A DNA stretch of 64,000 bases from Cyanidiococcus yangmingshanensis (lineage: Eukaryota; Rhodophyta; Bangiophyceae; Cyanidiales; Cyanidiaceae): the NCBI GenBank assembly GCA_013995675.1, contig VWRR01000003.1, positions 496,001 to 560,000 on the forward strand. Reading direction: 5' to 3'. A program made the translations under genes and the position numbers. Below, in pieces: positions 18,928-29,358 of the stretch (positions within the stretch are counted from its first letter, which is position 1; each line of letters begins with the position of its first letter). The notes beneath the pieces were generated by a model. The model saw nothing but the letters and a program-made list of their open reading frames with translations. It ran no database searches and was not told the origin of the DNA.

Positions 18928-21270
18928 ATGTTTGAAGCACTTTCCGGTATGGGCATTTGGACAAATAGTGCTACCAGGTCGCAGGAAGCAAGGGCTCGTT
19001 TGAAGAGTAAAGCACAGTCTAGGGAGGACAGGAAGTTGGATGCGGACTTGTATCACACCAAGCAGCGAGGGTCCGGCTATTTTCCATCCAAGCCACTTCA
19101 GGAAAGAACCAATCAACAGGATGACGCGTCGCCAGCGCTGGATCCTGTAACTGTTTTTCGTAAGTTTCGCGGAGCTGCCGAGGCCGAGGCTCCAGGGGCG
19201 AACGCCGCGACACGGAAAACAACTCGGTCGCACCGCACCACGAAAGATCAACCTCATCCGAGTGATGCGACCAAAACGCTTCACGACAAAGCTTTTCAGA
19301 GGCAATCGGGGCCATCAAGAAAACCGCAATCTGGGGCAGAGCTAGTTCCCGGGCAGGCGCGACAAGAAAACATATCTTCTGTGGGCGTGGACCAGGGTTC
19401 TGCGTTCCTGCTCGGGAATGCTGGCCACGACAGTACCACGACGCTGACATCTCCAGAGGCAAACCCGGAAAATCAGGAGGAATCGCCCGGCTGGCTTGGT
19501 GCGGCGAAGCACGTGACGTCCAACAGTGCCGACCAGGTATCTCCGCTGACTCGTCTGCTGCATTCTCGCACGCTTGGCAACCCCAATGAGAATACATCTA
19601 CTTTCCAAGTAGATGGATCGCAAGCTGGTTCCATCGAACAAGCTGAGGGTTCTCAAGGGCCGCTCGCTGCTCCTTCCCCGCTACAGAGACGTCTCATGCG
19701 CATGTCCCCAAACATGCATATTGTGTCGCTCGAGAATATTGCTCGACTCTATTTGGAACTACAAGCTGACCGGGAATACCTTGTTCGGGAGTCGGAAAAA
19801 TGCTATCGTGCACGTGCGTCAACGATTCAGGATTTGCGTGAAGTTGAAGCAGCCTTAGCCGAACTCTTAACCAAGAAGCATGCCCTTGAAGAGAAGCTGG
19901 AGAGTTTGGGTGAACGCGATGAACTGAGTCGGCTGCTCCTGGGCAATCTGGACGAAAAAGTGACCGTCATCGGTTCCGAGAGTGTGGCATTCGAGGAGCG
20001 CATACGACAGCTCAAGGGATCAGGGGTTGCGCAGGCAGTGGAGCGGGCACTGCGAGAGCGGCGTGGTCGAGCCAACCTGATCTCCGCTGCCAACGACGTG
20101 TTGTGCGAACGGAACAAGGAGCAAGCACCCAATGCTCCAGCTGAAACGGTCAAGGAGGTCGCCACAGGGAACCGAACAGAGATTATTCCAGAAGAGAGTT
20201 GTTGCATGACGAAGGACCTCGAACGCGGATCAGTCAATCCTCGGTTGTGCATCCGTACGCTCTATGGCCACACAGGTCAAGTGCTGGCGGTGGATGTTCA
20301 CGAAGAGGCCGACATCATCGTTTCAGCTTCGTCGGACCGCACTTTACGCATCTGGGATTTATCGATATGCATGTCTCTCGATGAGTCCTTTGTCGACACG
20401 AAGGACCCATTCGGGTCGCGGAAGGACACCCTGCATGGCCATGAGGGCTGGGTCCATGCGCTCGACATCCACCCAACGGGTGCGCTGCTAGTCTCTGGGT
20501 CCGCAGACCGAACTGCTCGCTTGTGGAAGCTCTACGATGCCGACGAGACTGCCTCGTCGCCGATGACCTCAATGCCACAGGCGCGGCGTCATCGTTGCCT
20601 TCATGTTTTCGCCGGGGCACATCGGGGCGCCATCACCGCCATCCAAGTGGACAAGTCGCATCTCGTCACTGGCTCGGCAGATCATACCATCGTCTGCTGG
20701 GACCTGGAGACGCGTTCCCGTCTCTTGCGCATGGAAGGACACGAAGGTGGCATTACAGCACTGCAGTTCTGGCGCTACGGTCTCGCAACCGGGAGTGCTG
20801 ATGGCACGGTCAAAATGTGGGATATGCGCACGGGTCGCTGCCACCGTACCCTGCCAGTTACGCAGTCGGCCGATGGCGAGGCCACCCAGGCGGCAGTTAC
20901 CTGTCTCCAGTTCGATGAGAGCCGTATTTTTACCGGTAGCAACGATGAATGTATTCGCCTCTGGGACTTGCGAACCGCCAAATGCCTCCATGCACTGGAG
21001 ACTGGATCCAGCGTCCACGCACTTGGCTTTGACCGTGATCGCCTCTATGCTGGTTGCGCCGATCAGGTGATTCGCGCCTACGATATGCATCAGCTGTTGG
21101 AGCCGCCCCAAGGCCGCCCATCGATGTTACGTCGTGCCTTTTTCGGCCATACCGGCGCAATCCATAGTTTAGCGCTCAGCGGCTACGGTCTAGTAAGTGG
21201 CGCTGCCGACCAGACGCTTCGTTTGTGGAACACGCACTGGCGCGAGGATATGCATGGAACACTCGAATGA
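18928..21270 (+). CDS. MDA1: Mitochondrial division WD40 protein, Mda1/Mdv1 type
   Basis: In C. merolae, Mda1 forms a ring on the mitochondrion before the dynamin Dnm1 assembles; yeast Mdv1 has the same layout. Seen (780 aa from ATG 18928, MFEALSGMGIW): residues 1-270 polar and low-complexity; about 275-365 a coiled coil (LELQADREYLVRESEKCYRA onward); about 440-780 a WD40 propeller whose blades end in TLRIWD, TARLWK, TIVCWD, TVKMWD, CIRLWD and TLRLWN, with typical GHxxxVxAL openings. The mitochondrial-division role is inferred from this architecture in a red-algal setting; other coiled-coil WD40 proteins are possible but less likely. The frame is open upstream to 18739 (TTG), without ATG. Confidence 0.82.
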   Translation: MFEALSGMGIWTNSATRSQEARARLKSKAQSREDRKLDADLYHTKQRGSGYFPSKPLQERTNQQDDASPALDPVTVFRKFRGAAEAEAPGANAATRKTTRSHRTTKDQPHPSDATKTLHDKAFQRQSGPSRKPQSGAELVPGQARQENISSVGVDQGSAFLLGNAGHDSTTTLTSPEANPENQEESPGWLGAAKHVTSNSADQVSPLTRLLHSRTLGNPNENTSTFQVDGSQAGSIEQAEGSQGPLAAPSPLQRRLMRMSPNMHIVSLENIARLYLELQADREYLVRESEKCYRARASTIQDLREVEAALAELLTKKHALEEKLESLGERDELSRLLLGNLDEKVTVIGSESVAFEERIRQLKGSGVAQAVERALRERRGRANLISAANDVLCERNKEQAPNAPAETVKEVATGNRTEIIPEESCCMTKDLERGSVNPRLCIRTLYGHTGQVLAVDVHEEADIIVSASSDRTLRIWDLSICMSLDESFVDTKDPFGSRKDTLHGHEGWVHALDIHPTGALLVSGSADRTARLWKLYDADETASSPMTSMPQARRHRCLHVFAGAHRGAITAIQVDKSHLVTGSADHTIVCWDLETRSRLLRMEGHEGGITALQFWRYGLATGSADGTVKMWDMRTGRCHRTLPVTQSADGEATQAAVTCLQFDESRIFTGSNDECIRLWDLRTAKCLHALETGSSVHALGFDRDRLYAGCADQVIRAYDMHQLLEPPQGRPSMLRRAFFGHTGAIHSLALSGYGLVSGAADQTLRLWNTHWREDMHGTLE

Positions 21271-21999
21271 CCCTGATCGAGCCACGTATACTGATCGTAT
21301 CACCAGTCCAAGCATAAGCGTATCGAATCATTCATACCGAACGTATCGCCAACTCATCAATGATTCGTACTGAATCATCCGTACTGAGACTCGATATCAT
21401 AAATTTCCGTGGCAGTCCAGCTCGCATGCATGGATCTCCCAGAGCACGCACACCCGATGGCGTGCCGCTGCGTGCCGCCTCGGGCCCGCGAACGCGTCTC
21501 GTCGATACGGCAACGTGTCCACCTGGTAACAAGACACACACGTCGCGTGACACCGGTGCTCGTCATCCATCGGCGCAGGTGACACGCCCGGCCGTGGACA
21601 CGCCACCGAAACGTGTCTAGTCCGTTTTGTCGCATTACTGGTCACCCGCATGCGCGCGCTTTTGGCCGGCCAACCGCCACCGTCATCGCCCGCCGTGGCC
21701 TGACGCGTCCATGCGATTCGACGCGCGCTCGATCGCCGCTGCATCGCACCGACCGCATGCCGTCGTCCGCATCGAACGGATCCTTTGCGCGACCGCGCGG
21801 ACGGCCGCGCTCGACCGAAGACGGTTTCGACCGACGCCCGCCGCTAGGGCGCACCACTGGCGTGGCCGATTTGGCTGCGCAGGCAGAACCGCGGGCCGCG
21901 CCGTACGTTCGCCTGCGTTGGTGGTTAGCGGTTTTGTTGAGCGACCGCTTCCTACACAATAGTTTGCTGGCTCTGGATCAGTCTCGGGGACCGTTCCTG
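21271..21999. other. Region upstream of WNK
   Basis: Contains an imperfect AT-rich patch of related words (GTATCGAATCATTC, GATTCGTACTGAATCATC, about 21315-21385). The WNK frame is already open from 21613 with an ATG at 21757, so the 21757-21999 part may be coding. Confidence 0.35.
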
Positions 22000-24900
22000 A
22001 TGTCTGGGGATGTTGTTCGAGAGGAAGAGGACGCAGCTAGGGGGCACTTGTCGGGACAAGTGTTAGAGCACCACGGCAAGACACCGGCGATGGGCTCGGG
22101 GGCGGGCACGCGAGACGCCTCGGTGTTGGCGACCGACTCGGGCGCTGACGCTGTCTTCGCGGGGCGGCTGTCTCCTGCGCCAGCTGCACTACGTGAAGAG
22201 GTGCTGGAAAGGGAGCAGTCAGCGCCACCGGTGTTGAATCAAGTCCAGGCATCGCGTTCGGACGTTGAGGCTCTTGAGGCTGCGTCGGGGGGTATACGGC
22301 GAGGCAACGATGAGGTTGCGAGCGCACCCGCTGACGCCGCGGCCGCAGCGCAGGCCCTTGATCCAGGGACGAATGTCGACGGGGGCCTCTTCGACGAGCG
22401 TTCTCCTGATGGTCGGTTTCTCCGTTTTCCGGAAGTCCTCGGAACGGGTGCTTACAAAACAGTTTACAAAGGTTTCGACGCCGATAACGGGATTGAAGTC
22501 GCCTGGAATAAACTCCATATCGAGAGACTGACCCACCAGGACACGGAACGAGTCATGAATGAGGTGAATATTCTGCGAACGATCCAGCATCCGAATATCA
22601 TCAATTTATTTGCCGGCTGGGAAGTTCGTGATGAGCGCGGACGAGTCCGAGGTGCCCATTTCATCACCGAGCTGATGACGAGCGGCACGCTAAAACAGTA
22701 TATCGCCAAGGTTAAGATCATTAGAGTGAAAGTCATTCGCAAATGGTGTCGGAACGTGCTCGAAGCGATCCATTATCTGCATTCATGCTCGCCGCCGATC
22801 ATGCATCGCGATCTCAAATGCGATAACATCTTCATCAACGGAAATGTCGGTGAAGTCAAGATTGGTGATCTTGGGTTGAGTTCCGTGAAGGATCGGGCGA
22901 GCAAATGCGGATACACGGTGATAGGCACGCCTGAGTTTATGGCGCCCGAGTTGTACGACGAAAACTATAGCGAGAAGGTGGATATCTACGCGTTCGGGAT
23001 GTGCATGCTCGAGATGGTTAGTACCGAATACCCATATGGCGAGTGTGAGAACGCCGGACAAATCTTTAAGAAAGTCTTGAATGGCGTGCTTCCCGAAGTT
23101 CTCAGTCGACTTGCAGATTGTCCACTCAAGCAGGTAATTCTCCAGTGCTTGGCTCCGGAGGCGACCCGACCAACAGCGTTGCAGCTCCTACACCATCCGC
23201 TCTTTGCCGACTGGGAGAGTGATGATGGCTCGTTGTCGAACACCGACCTGATGATCACGACGAGTAGCGGGCGATCACGCACCTCGCTGGAGGCTCCTCG
23301 ATCGATTACGTTGGGCCCGAATGGACAAAGGCGCTCGACGAGTCATTCGTTGACCTCGAATCTGTCGCCGTCTCCGTCCTCGACGACAGTCTCCCGTTTA
23401 TCCATGGAGCATGCTGCGACGCGTATTCCTGGTGCCTGATGCAGAACGTATCGCCGGCGACGAGACGGGCACTGCTGGTATCGAGCACGCGCCATGGACG
23501 ACTGCGACAGGTGGCAATGTAACCGTGACCTACACCTATACCAGTCGCATACCTCGGAGCGCATCACCGAAGAGCGCTCAGCTGCTTGGCAGCTGGGCCA
23601 GCCACAGTGATTCGAGTCGGCTTGTTGCACCCGAGGGCACCGACAAACCAGACAACCAGATCGTTGTGGAGCAATCTGAGCAAGCGGACGGGATCTGCTC
23701 GCGTTCCCCCGCGCAAACGTGTGTTCGAGGGTGTCGACTTGGACGAGGCCACCGCACCGCCGACTCGACCGATTGTGCGGGTCATCGGACAAGCAGATAT
23801 GCGCGCATCGGGTAGTAACCAAGCGGTGTTGAGCCTGCTTTCTGGGCCCGATTCAGCCAACGTTTCTGGACTGGATGGAGTCGTCCAGGAAGGAGTTCAA
23901 GAAGCCGACTCGAGTGAGCTGCGCCAGCATCTGCCAGACTATGCTGGCCTTTTGGTTCTTTCTGTGCGCATCCCTGTATCGGGTGCAGTGAAACGAATTA
24001 CGTTTGCGTTTGACCCGCTCCGTGAGTCAGCGGAACAGGTGGCACGTGAGATGGTTGAAGAACTTCATCTGGATGAGTCTCAGATTGAGGGCATTTCTCA
24101 AGCAATTCAGCGCCAACTGGAGATTCGCGCCGATGGCAATGCGGAGCATGAGATGCCTGCTTCGGAGCCAGCGCCGGCCGAGGCCATTCCAAGTGCGCCA
24201 CCGGTTGGCGTCATTGAGGCGCCAACAGATTTCAACGAGCCGAAACAGGAGCCTGGGGTTCAGCGTGACCTCGCCGGTCACGCTGGCACTGGTGCTGTGG
24301 CGGCACCATTGGTCTTTTCAGCGCCGTCATCGCCTCCGATAGAGACCGTGCCCTTGCTGCCCCTTTCGAGTCTGCCGGCCTATGGCGCAACATTCAGGCC
24401 GTGAGACGCTGGGACTGGACTCCGCCGGATTCCAGGGGGCAACGGACGCAACCTGCACCACGACAACGACGACAACGACGACAACGACAGTGAACGCCTC
24501 CTCACCGACAGCGCCAGTGGCGCGCTCCGCGGCCTGTTCCACAAACACGGCGGGGATGTCGGCGGTGGTGGTGGTTGTTGATCCACCACCGACCGATGAG
24601 CCAGCGAACATCGCCACTGGACGAGCACCGTTCCCGACCACACCGAGTGTTGACTCTGTTTCCACGGCAGCGCCCGCCGAGGGTGTGACGGTCCTGCATC
24701 GGCCGCTTCGATCCGCTGGCCCTGAGCTGGTCCATGAACCAGTCGAATGGACGATACAGACCAGCACTCGATTGCGCCAGCCGTATACGACCGATGGAGA
24801 CGGCAGCGCGGTGGCGACTTCGGCTCAAGCAATGTCGAGAGCGATGTCGGAGCCACCGCAAGGAATGGTGCCCGGCAACCCATCTACAGTCGCACTCGAC

Positions 24901-25362
24901 TGTGCCGATGTTATCGAACGCAATCAGAAGAGCGTACCGGCCGCAGAGCGACAGGTTGCTGGCTTGGACCAGCGGGCATCGATGCCCGGCGTCTCGTCTA
25001 GAAAAGACCCCACTGGCATGATGGTGAACATGGGGTCGAGGCTACCCCCAATCGACAATTATTCGGACACCCAGGCGACGCCAGCTGGACGCTCAGGCCC
25101 TGGTCCAGGTCATGTACGGACAGACGCCGGCACTCAAGAGGAATACAAGTCCGCCGCCGTGAGACGACGACGACGACGTTGCACGATCTCACCGAGTCGT
25201 CCCGTTGAATCGCGCCTCAAGGAGCGCATCTGCAGCCGGTCTGCTTCAGATCGTGGATTCGGTCTGCCGAGTCGGACCAGTCGAGTACGACAAGCGATGT
25301 GGAGAGGTGGGGCTCGCGTCGATTACCCTCGGAGGCGCGTATCCGTTTACTCCTGTATATGA
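22000..25362 (+). CDS. WNK: WNK kinase with OSR1_C-type domain; reading frame displaced about three times
   Basis: Chloride/osmotic-sensing kinase. Kinase domain at about residues 140-410: the VAIK lysine is missing (EVAWNK) while the glycine loop carries it (GTGAYKTVYKGFD), the defining WNK feature; also MHRDLKCDNIFI, KIGDLGLSS (DLG, not DFG), GTPEFMAPELYDE and AFGMCMLEM. This frame stops at 23437. Coding-like sequence continues one base out of frame (about 23411-23700), then in the next frame (to 24404), which contains LLVLSVRIPVSGAVKRITF and EQVAREMVEELHLDESQIEG, an OSR1_C-like (PF12202 type) domain. A third frame to 25362 has a poly-Thr tract and a basic C-terminus. No GTAAGT-type intron signals seen at the joins. 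ATG 21757 is an alternative start. The last segment (24382-25362) is the least certain. Confidence 0.8.
24460..24492 (+). repeat. ACG/ACA triplet repeat encoding poly-Thr
   Basis: Roughly eleven ACR codons in a row inside the C-terminal WNK frame. It is a likely slippage site, and one of the WNK frame joins lies less than 100 bases upstream. Confidence 0.8.
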
Positions 25363-25501
25363 TACATACTATACCGTGCCGTAAACAACTCTTCCGTAAA
25401 ATGTAGCGAACGGAGCGCAGCCACTTGCCGATCTCTCATCGAGCATTTCATAATCCATTTTACATAGAGCGCAGACCCTGATGCCGAGTCGTGCGGTGCA
25501 C

Positions 25502-26179
25502 TCAAACGTAGAGACCACCGTTCGCGATCACTTCCTCGCGCGCCTGGTGGAAGTTGGCTTCCGAGTCCTCGCGTCCAGTCTCCAGCCAGATTTCGTGCGC
25601 CCGCTGGCATGCAAGCGCATAGATCGCATCATCCCAGTTCTTTTGCGAATCTTGGCTATTCCCGCTCTTCCAGAGCTCATACGCTTTCTCGGAGATGGTC
25701 ATCAGCCGCTTCGACGAAGACTCTTTCGTGGTCGACGTCACGGCAGGCGTCGCTTCTGTAGCACGACTCGTCTCCGTGGTTGCGCCCTCAGTGGCAGTCT
25801 TTGAAACGGGCTTGCTCGACTCGGCCGTGACCGGTGTCGCCGCCGTCGCTGGCTTGGTGCTCGTCGGTGCCGTCTCGGCCAGCACGGTCTTCCGCTCGCT
25901 CTCAACGGAGCGAAGCGTGGCTTTCGTATCCACATAGCCGTTCGCAGCCGCGTTACGTGCACTGGTATCGACAGGAACCTGGGGAACGCGCCCCGTCACA
26001 TCTGCTGGCTTTGAAGCACCAGAACCAACACGATCTGCAGCAACGCCTGACGCTGAAACTGTACTGCGCTCGCTCTCTCCAGCTGGTGTCGTCGTTGAAC
26101 TGCTTACCCCAACCCCCGCAGACTTACCCGATCCACCAGCCATATCCTCAAAGAACTTTTTCCTCGACGCAGTCGACAT
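25502..26179 (-). CDS. Protein with two C-terminal DUF2934-like repeats
   Basis: 225 aa from ATG 26179 (MSTASRKKFFEDMAGG). The first about 140 residues are Ala/Thr/Ser-rich and disordered-looking. Two related C-terminal segments follow: ISEKAYELWKSGNSQDSQKN and CQRAHEIWLETGREDSEANF, each matching the RAYELWExxGRPxG...HWxxAE pattern of DUF2934, a small domain mostly known from bacteria. Function unknown. Divergent from the MscS-like gene. The frame is open upstream to 26449, but that part is arginine-rich and reads like promoter. Confidence 0.65.
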   Translation of the reverse strand: MSTASRKKFFEDMAGGSGKSAGVGVSSSTTTPAGESERSTVSASGVAADRVGSGASKPADVTGRVPQVPVDTSARNAAANGYVDTKATLRSVESERKTVLAETAPTSTKPATAATPVTAESSKPVSKTATEGATTETSRATEATPAVTSTTKESSSKRLMTISEKAYELWKSGNSQDSQKNWDDAIYALACQRAHEIWLETGREDSEANFHQAREEVIANGGLYV

Positions 26180-27099
26180 GGAGATGATTCTGTTCACAAA
26201 CGTTACCACGGTTTGATGAAGTACGATCGATAAAGACGTGTTCAATAGCGTTGAGCACCGACACGGATAGGCACCACGCAGTCGAAAACGAGGACGCCAA
26301 ACGAACGGATGCGTGTCGACGACGACGGGGCGAGCACGCACACACGCAGCCGTCCAGCCGCCGACAGGAACGCCACGCACCGCAGCGTGCCCCGCCTGGC
26401 AGCAGCAGGCGTGGTGCGTGACGCGACGCGAGCCATCTCTCGGCGTCACAGCACGCCACGCACGCCCGTCGCACGGTGATCGGAGATTGGTCGCGGCGGG
26501 AAACCAAACCGGTTGTCACGTGCCCACACAACGAGTGGCGCACACGATCGGCGTTCGCGAAGGGACGACCCGATCGGGCCTTTGTGCACCCGCGACGGCC
26601 TGCATCGGCAGGGTAGGACGAGCGAGCGGCGCTTCGATTGGATAGGTGTCGTCGAGCCTCGTCGCATCGCATCTGCGGTTCGTTTCCGTCGCGGTATGCA
26701 CCATTCGAAACATGGATAGGTACATGGACGAGATCGTTTCATGGTGCGGCGTGATCTCTGAATATTCTGTCGGGAGATCTGCACGCTCTGATCGGGTCTC
26801 TTCGGCAAGGGTTCGGGTCTGGAACGGCACATGGCGAGCCTCTCGTTCAAGCGCGGCAGGGATCCCTCGTCAAACAACGCTGATCGGTGCCGCGAACGCT
26901 GATGGAAGCGAATGGTACCTTCGCCCTTGTGCAACGTTCACGCCATGGTTCACGATCGAGCATTGATGCATGTTTCGTGCTGGAGAGAGAGCGCCCGGGC
27001 ACCAGTCCCATGACGAGACCAGACCCGCAGCTGTGAACGAGCCTCTGTTCGGATGCCAGCGTTCGCAGCACGTACGCCGCCTCCGTTTCGAGGTCGTCG
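26180..27099. promoter_or_regulatory. Divergent promoter region DUF2934-like / MscS-like
   Basis: About 920 bases between divergent genes. Long open frames occur on both strands, as expected for GC-rich, stop-poor DNA; none is recognised. Confidence 0.35.
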
Positions 27100-28656
27100 A
27101 TGCGCATGCGGTGGCGCCGCCACGTGTTGTTGCTCTGGAGCGCCTCGCGCAGCCAGCGCCGGTCAAAACAGCAGGAACGCCCATTCGTTGCAGTGGTCGC
27201 GCTATCTGGCTCGGTCATGGCAAACTGGGTGCTTCATCCAAAAGTACGTGGAGCGTTTGAGGAGTCGAATAGGTTGTTCTTTGCGCCAACGTCTGATGTG
27301 GTTCTTCGAAGGGAACGCTCGTTGCGGGGCGTTGGCTTGACGAGGCGGGCACGGTCGACCCGGCTCGCCAGTGCTCAGCGCGTGAGTCGGTGCCTCCTTC
27401 CAGCTTGTTTCGCGCTGACTGCACGTGTCTCGAGCCGACCGGTATGGAAACTTCGAGCTACTACTGCTGGAACAGCGTCATCAACGACGACGTGGTACGC
27501 GCCGTTGTTGAAACAGGCAGGCAAGCTAAGTTCGGTTCTGGAGACACCTATTTCGCTGGTTGGCAGGTCGAATGTTCTGACGGTCTGCACCTTGTCCGAT
27601 CTCGTCATGGTCTTGTTCATGCTGCTTATCTACCGACGCGTTGTACGTATTGTTGGTCGAAGGATTCTCAAGCCAGCCGGCGCGCGCATGCCGGAAAAGT
27701 GGCTATCGGTCAAACTCATTCCAAGCGACGAACACGGAACGGTGCGTTGGATCGAGTCTGTGGAGCGAGCGGTCGGGCTTTTCTTGATGCTCCGTTTGAC
27801 TGTCATGGCGTGTCAGTTTGGTCTGGTGGTTGCTGCGCGACTGGGGATCACGATCTGGCCCAAACTACCGTGCACGATCTCACAAGTCGCCACGATTGGC
27901 TACTTTGCCTACGTCCTCGACGCGTTCTTCAGCTGGTTCTTGAGCGAGCGCGGTGATCTAGCGCCTTCGCAGAAGTTCGTTCTGGGACGGATCGGCAAGG
28001 TGTTTATCTACGCGACTGCATTCCTGCTCTTTATCGAGACGACCGGCCTGCCGTTGCGTTCCGTTCTGGCATTCGGCGGCATCGGTGGTCTGGCGATTGG
28101 CTTGGCCACGCAGGAGCTTGCCAAGAACTTTATCAGTGGCATTATGCTGACGCTGGGCGCTCCTTTTGCCCCTGGAGAGTCCGTTCAACTGAATACAATT
28201 GGAGTGTCTGGAGAGATACGCCAAATCGGTTTCTACAAAACAGAGTTGATCGGTGCGGATGGTCGGCCGACGTGGATCCCGAACGCCCAACTCGTCAACG
28301 AACGTCTAACGAACAATTCACGAATTACGAAACGAAGGCTTGCCCATCGCTTCGGTCTCCGTTACCAGGATATCGATAAGATGGGAAGAATTGTGGAACG
28401 ATTGCGCACCATGTTGACTGGAATCCCTGAAATCGCAGCATCTCCCGAGACCATCTCTGTGTATTTCACGGAATACGCGGAGTACGCTTTACCTATTCAA
28501 TTGAGCTGTTTTGTGAACGTGACCGACGGGAAACAGTTTCTCGATATTCAACAACGGGTGCTGCTTTCCGTGAATCGTATCGTGAAAGACGAGGGCGCCG
28601 ACTTTGCCCTGCCGACGCGAACCATTGAGTACATGCCAACCACCAGCCCGCGTTAG
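27100..28656 (+). CDS. MscS-like mechanosensitive channel, organellar MSL1-3 type
   Basis: Tension-gated channel; plant MSL2/3 in the plastid envelope and MSL1 in mitochondria relieve organelle osmotic stress. Seen (518 aa): an N-terminus rich in Arg and Trp fitting a transit peptide, then hydrophobic helices at about 165-185, 220-250 and 265-290, the pore helix FGGIGGLAIGLATQELAKNF with the Gly/Ala spacing of MscS TM3, and the beta domain APFAPGESVQL...GEIRQIGFYKTELIG...WIPNAQLVNERLTN. The pattern is closest to MSL1-3 (inference). ATG at 27100 opens the frame. Confidence 0.9.
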   Translation: MRMRWRRHVLLLWSASRSQRRSKQQERPFVAVVALSGSVMANWVLHPKVRGAFEESNRLFFAPTSDVVLRRERSLRGVGLTRRARSTRLASAQRVSRCLLPACFALTARVSSRPVWKLRATTAGTASSTTTWYAPLLKQAGKLSSVLETPISLVGRSNVLTVCTLSDLVMVLFMLLIYRRVVRIVGRRILKPAGARMPEKWLSVKLIPSDEHGTVRWIESVERAVGLFLMLRLTVMACQFGLVVAARLGITIWPKLPCTISQVATIGYFAYVLDAFFSWFLSERGDLAPSQKFVLGRIGKVFIYATAFLLFIETTGLPLRSVLAFGGIGGLAIGLATQELAKNFISGIMLTLGAPFAPGESVQLNTIGVSGEIRQIGFYKTELIGADGRPTWIPNAQLVNERLTNNSRITKRRLAHRFGLRYQDIDKMGRIVERLRTMLTGIPEIAASPETISVYFTEYAEYALPIQLSCFVNVTDGKQFLDIQQRVLLSVNRIVKDEGADFALPTRTIEYMPTTSPR

Positions 28657-29358
28657 ACAGTCTGTTGAGTATGGTCACATCTCCTCGAATCAATTCGTTT
28701 TGTTTGCCGCTCTCTGGAAGAGAGGGTGTCAGGGTGTGGTTCATTTCGACGATTCATATCGGACAGATCAGAGAGGGGACGGCACACGAGAGATCACTGC
28801 GCGCCAGCGAATGGGACGATCACTCATCGTATTCGGGTGGGATATAAAGTAAACGGCTCGATTCGGCTCTGCACATAACAATGATCGTCGTATCCTGCTG
28901 CATACGATCGTTCGAGCGAGTCGCGAAGCACGGTCGTCACCATGCGGCGCCACGCCATCACGAACCGTGTGCTTGCGGCCTTGGCTGATCGCAATCGTTT
29001 CATCGAGCATCTTCGTCGCGAGAACATCCCCAAGTGCTCTCATTCGAGTGACCGATGATTCCTCTGGCCGGACAGAATCGCATCAGGCCAAACGGCATTT
29101 GTATTGAAGGGACCGACGAGTGTCTTTGTTGTTTCTTCGTTGAAAAACCCCAATGGCGTCTCATCTCCGGGTCAGAGATGCAATTCGCGTCTGCAGGTGC
29201 TCGGTCCCCTTTGCTGCTTCGCGAGCCTCGCTGCCCGAGCGTGCCATGTTACAGGCCGCGCATCGATATCCAACGACTGCTCATCTGGGTGCCAGAAACG
29301 GTACCTCATTCGTTGGGTGAGCCGCTCATGCACCATCGCGCTCCTTTGGTGTCTTGAT
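28657..29358. other. Gap with one small candidate gene
   Basis: About 700 bases between the MscS-like gene (+) and the TGD3-like gene (-). It contains the minus-strand candidate at 28824-29043; nothing else recognised. Confidence 0.4.
28824..29043 (-). CDS. Possible small protein, about 73 aa, in two frames
   Basis: From the ATG at 29043 the translation reads MRALGDVLATKMLDETIAIS then QGRKHTVRDG. After about 28955 the better-looking continuation is in the frame one base further (WRRMVTTVLRDSLERSYAAG, stopping at 28824). The first part weakly resembles the second and third helices of a histone-fold (hydrophobic heptads, then a basic KHTV step), but this is only a resemblance. Could be chance. 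Confidence 0.3.

Noticed and set aside
18277-19305. 342-residue minus-strand frame.
   Set aside because: It runs antisense into the start of MDA1, is Arg/Ser/Val-biased with no domain, and is best explained as a shadow of plus-strand coding and GC-rich spacer.
23411-23440. An intron at the end of the WNK kinase frame.
   Set aside because: No GTAAGT-like donor or branch-point-like sequence near the joins; the frame changes by exactly one base with coding-like sequence on both sides.
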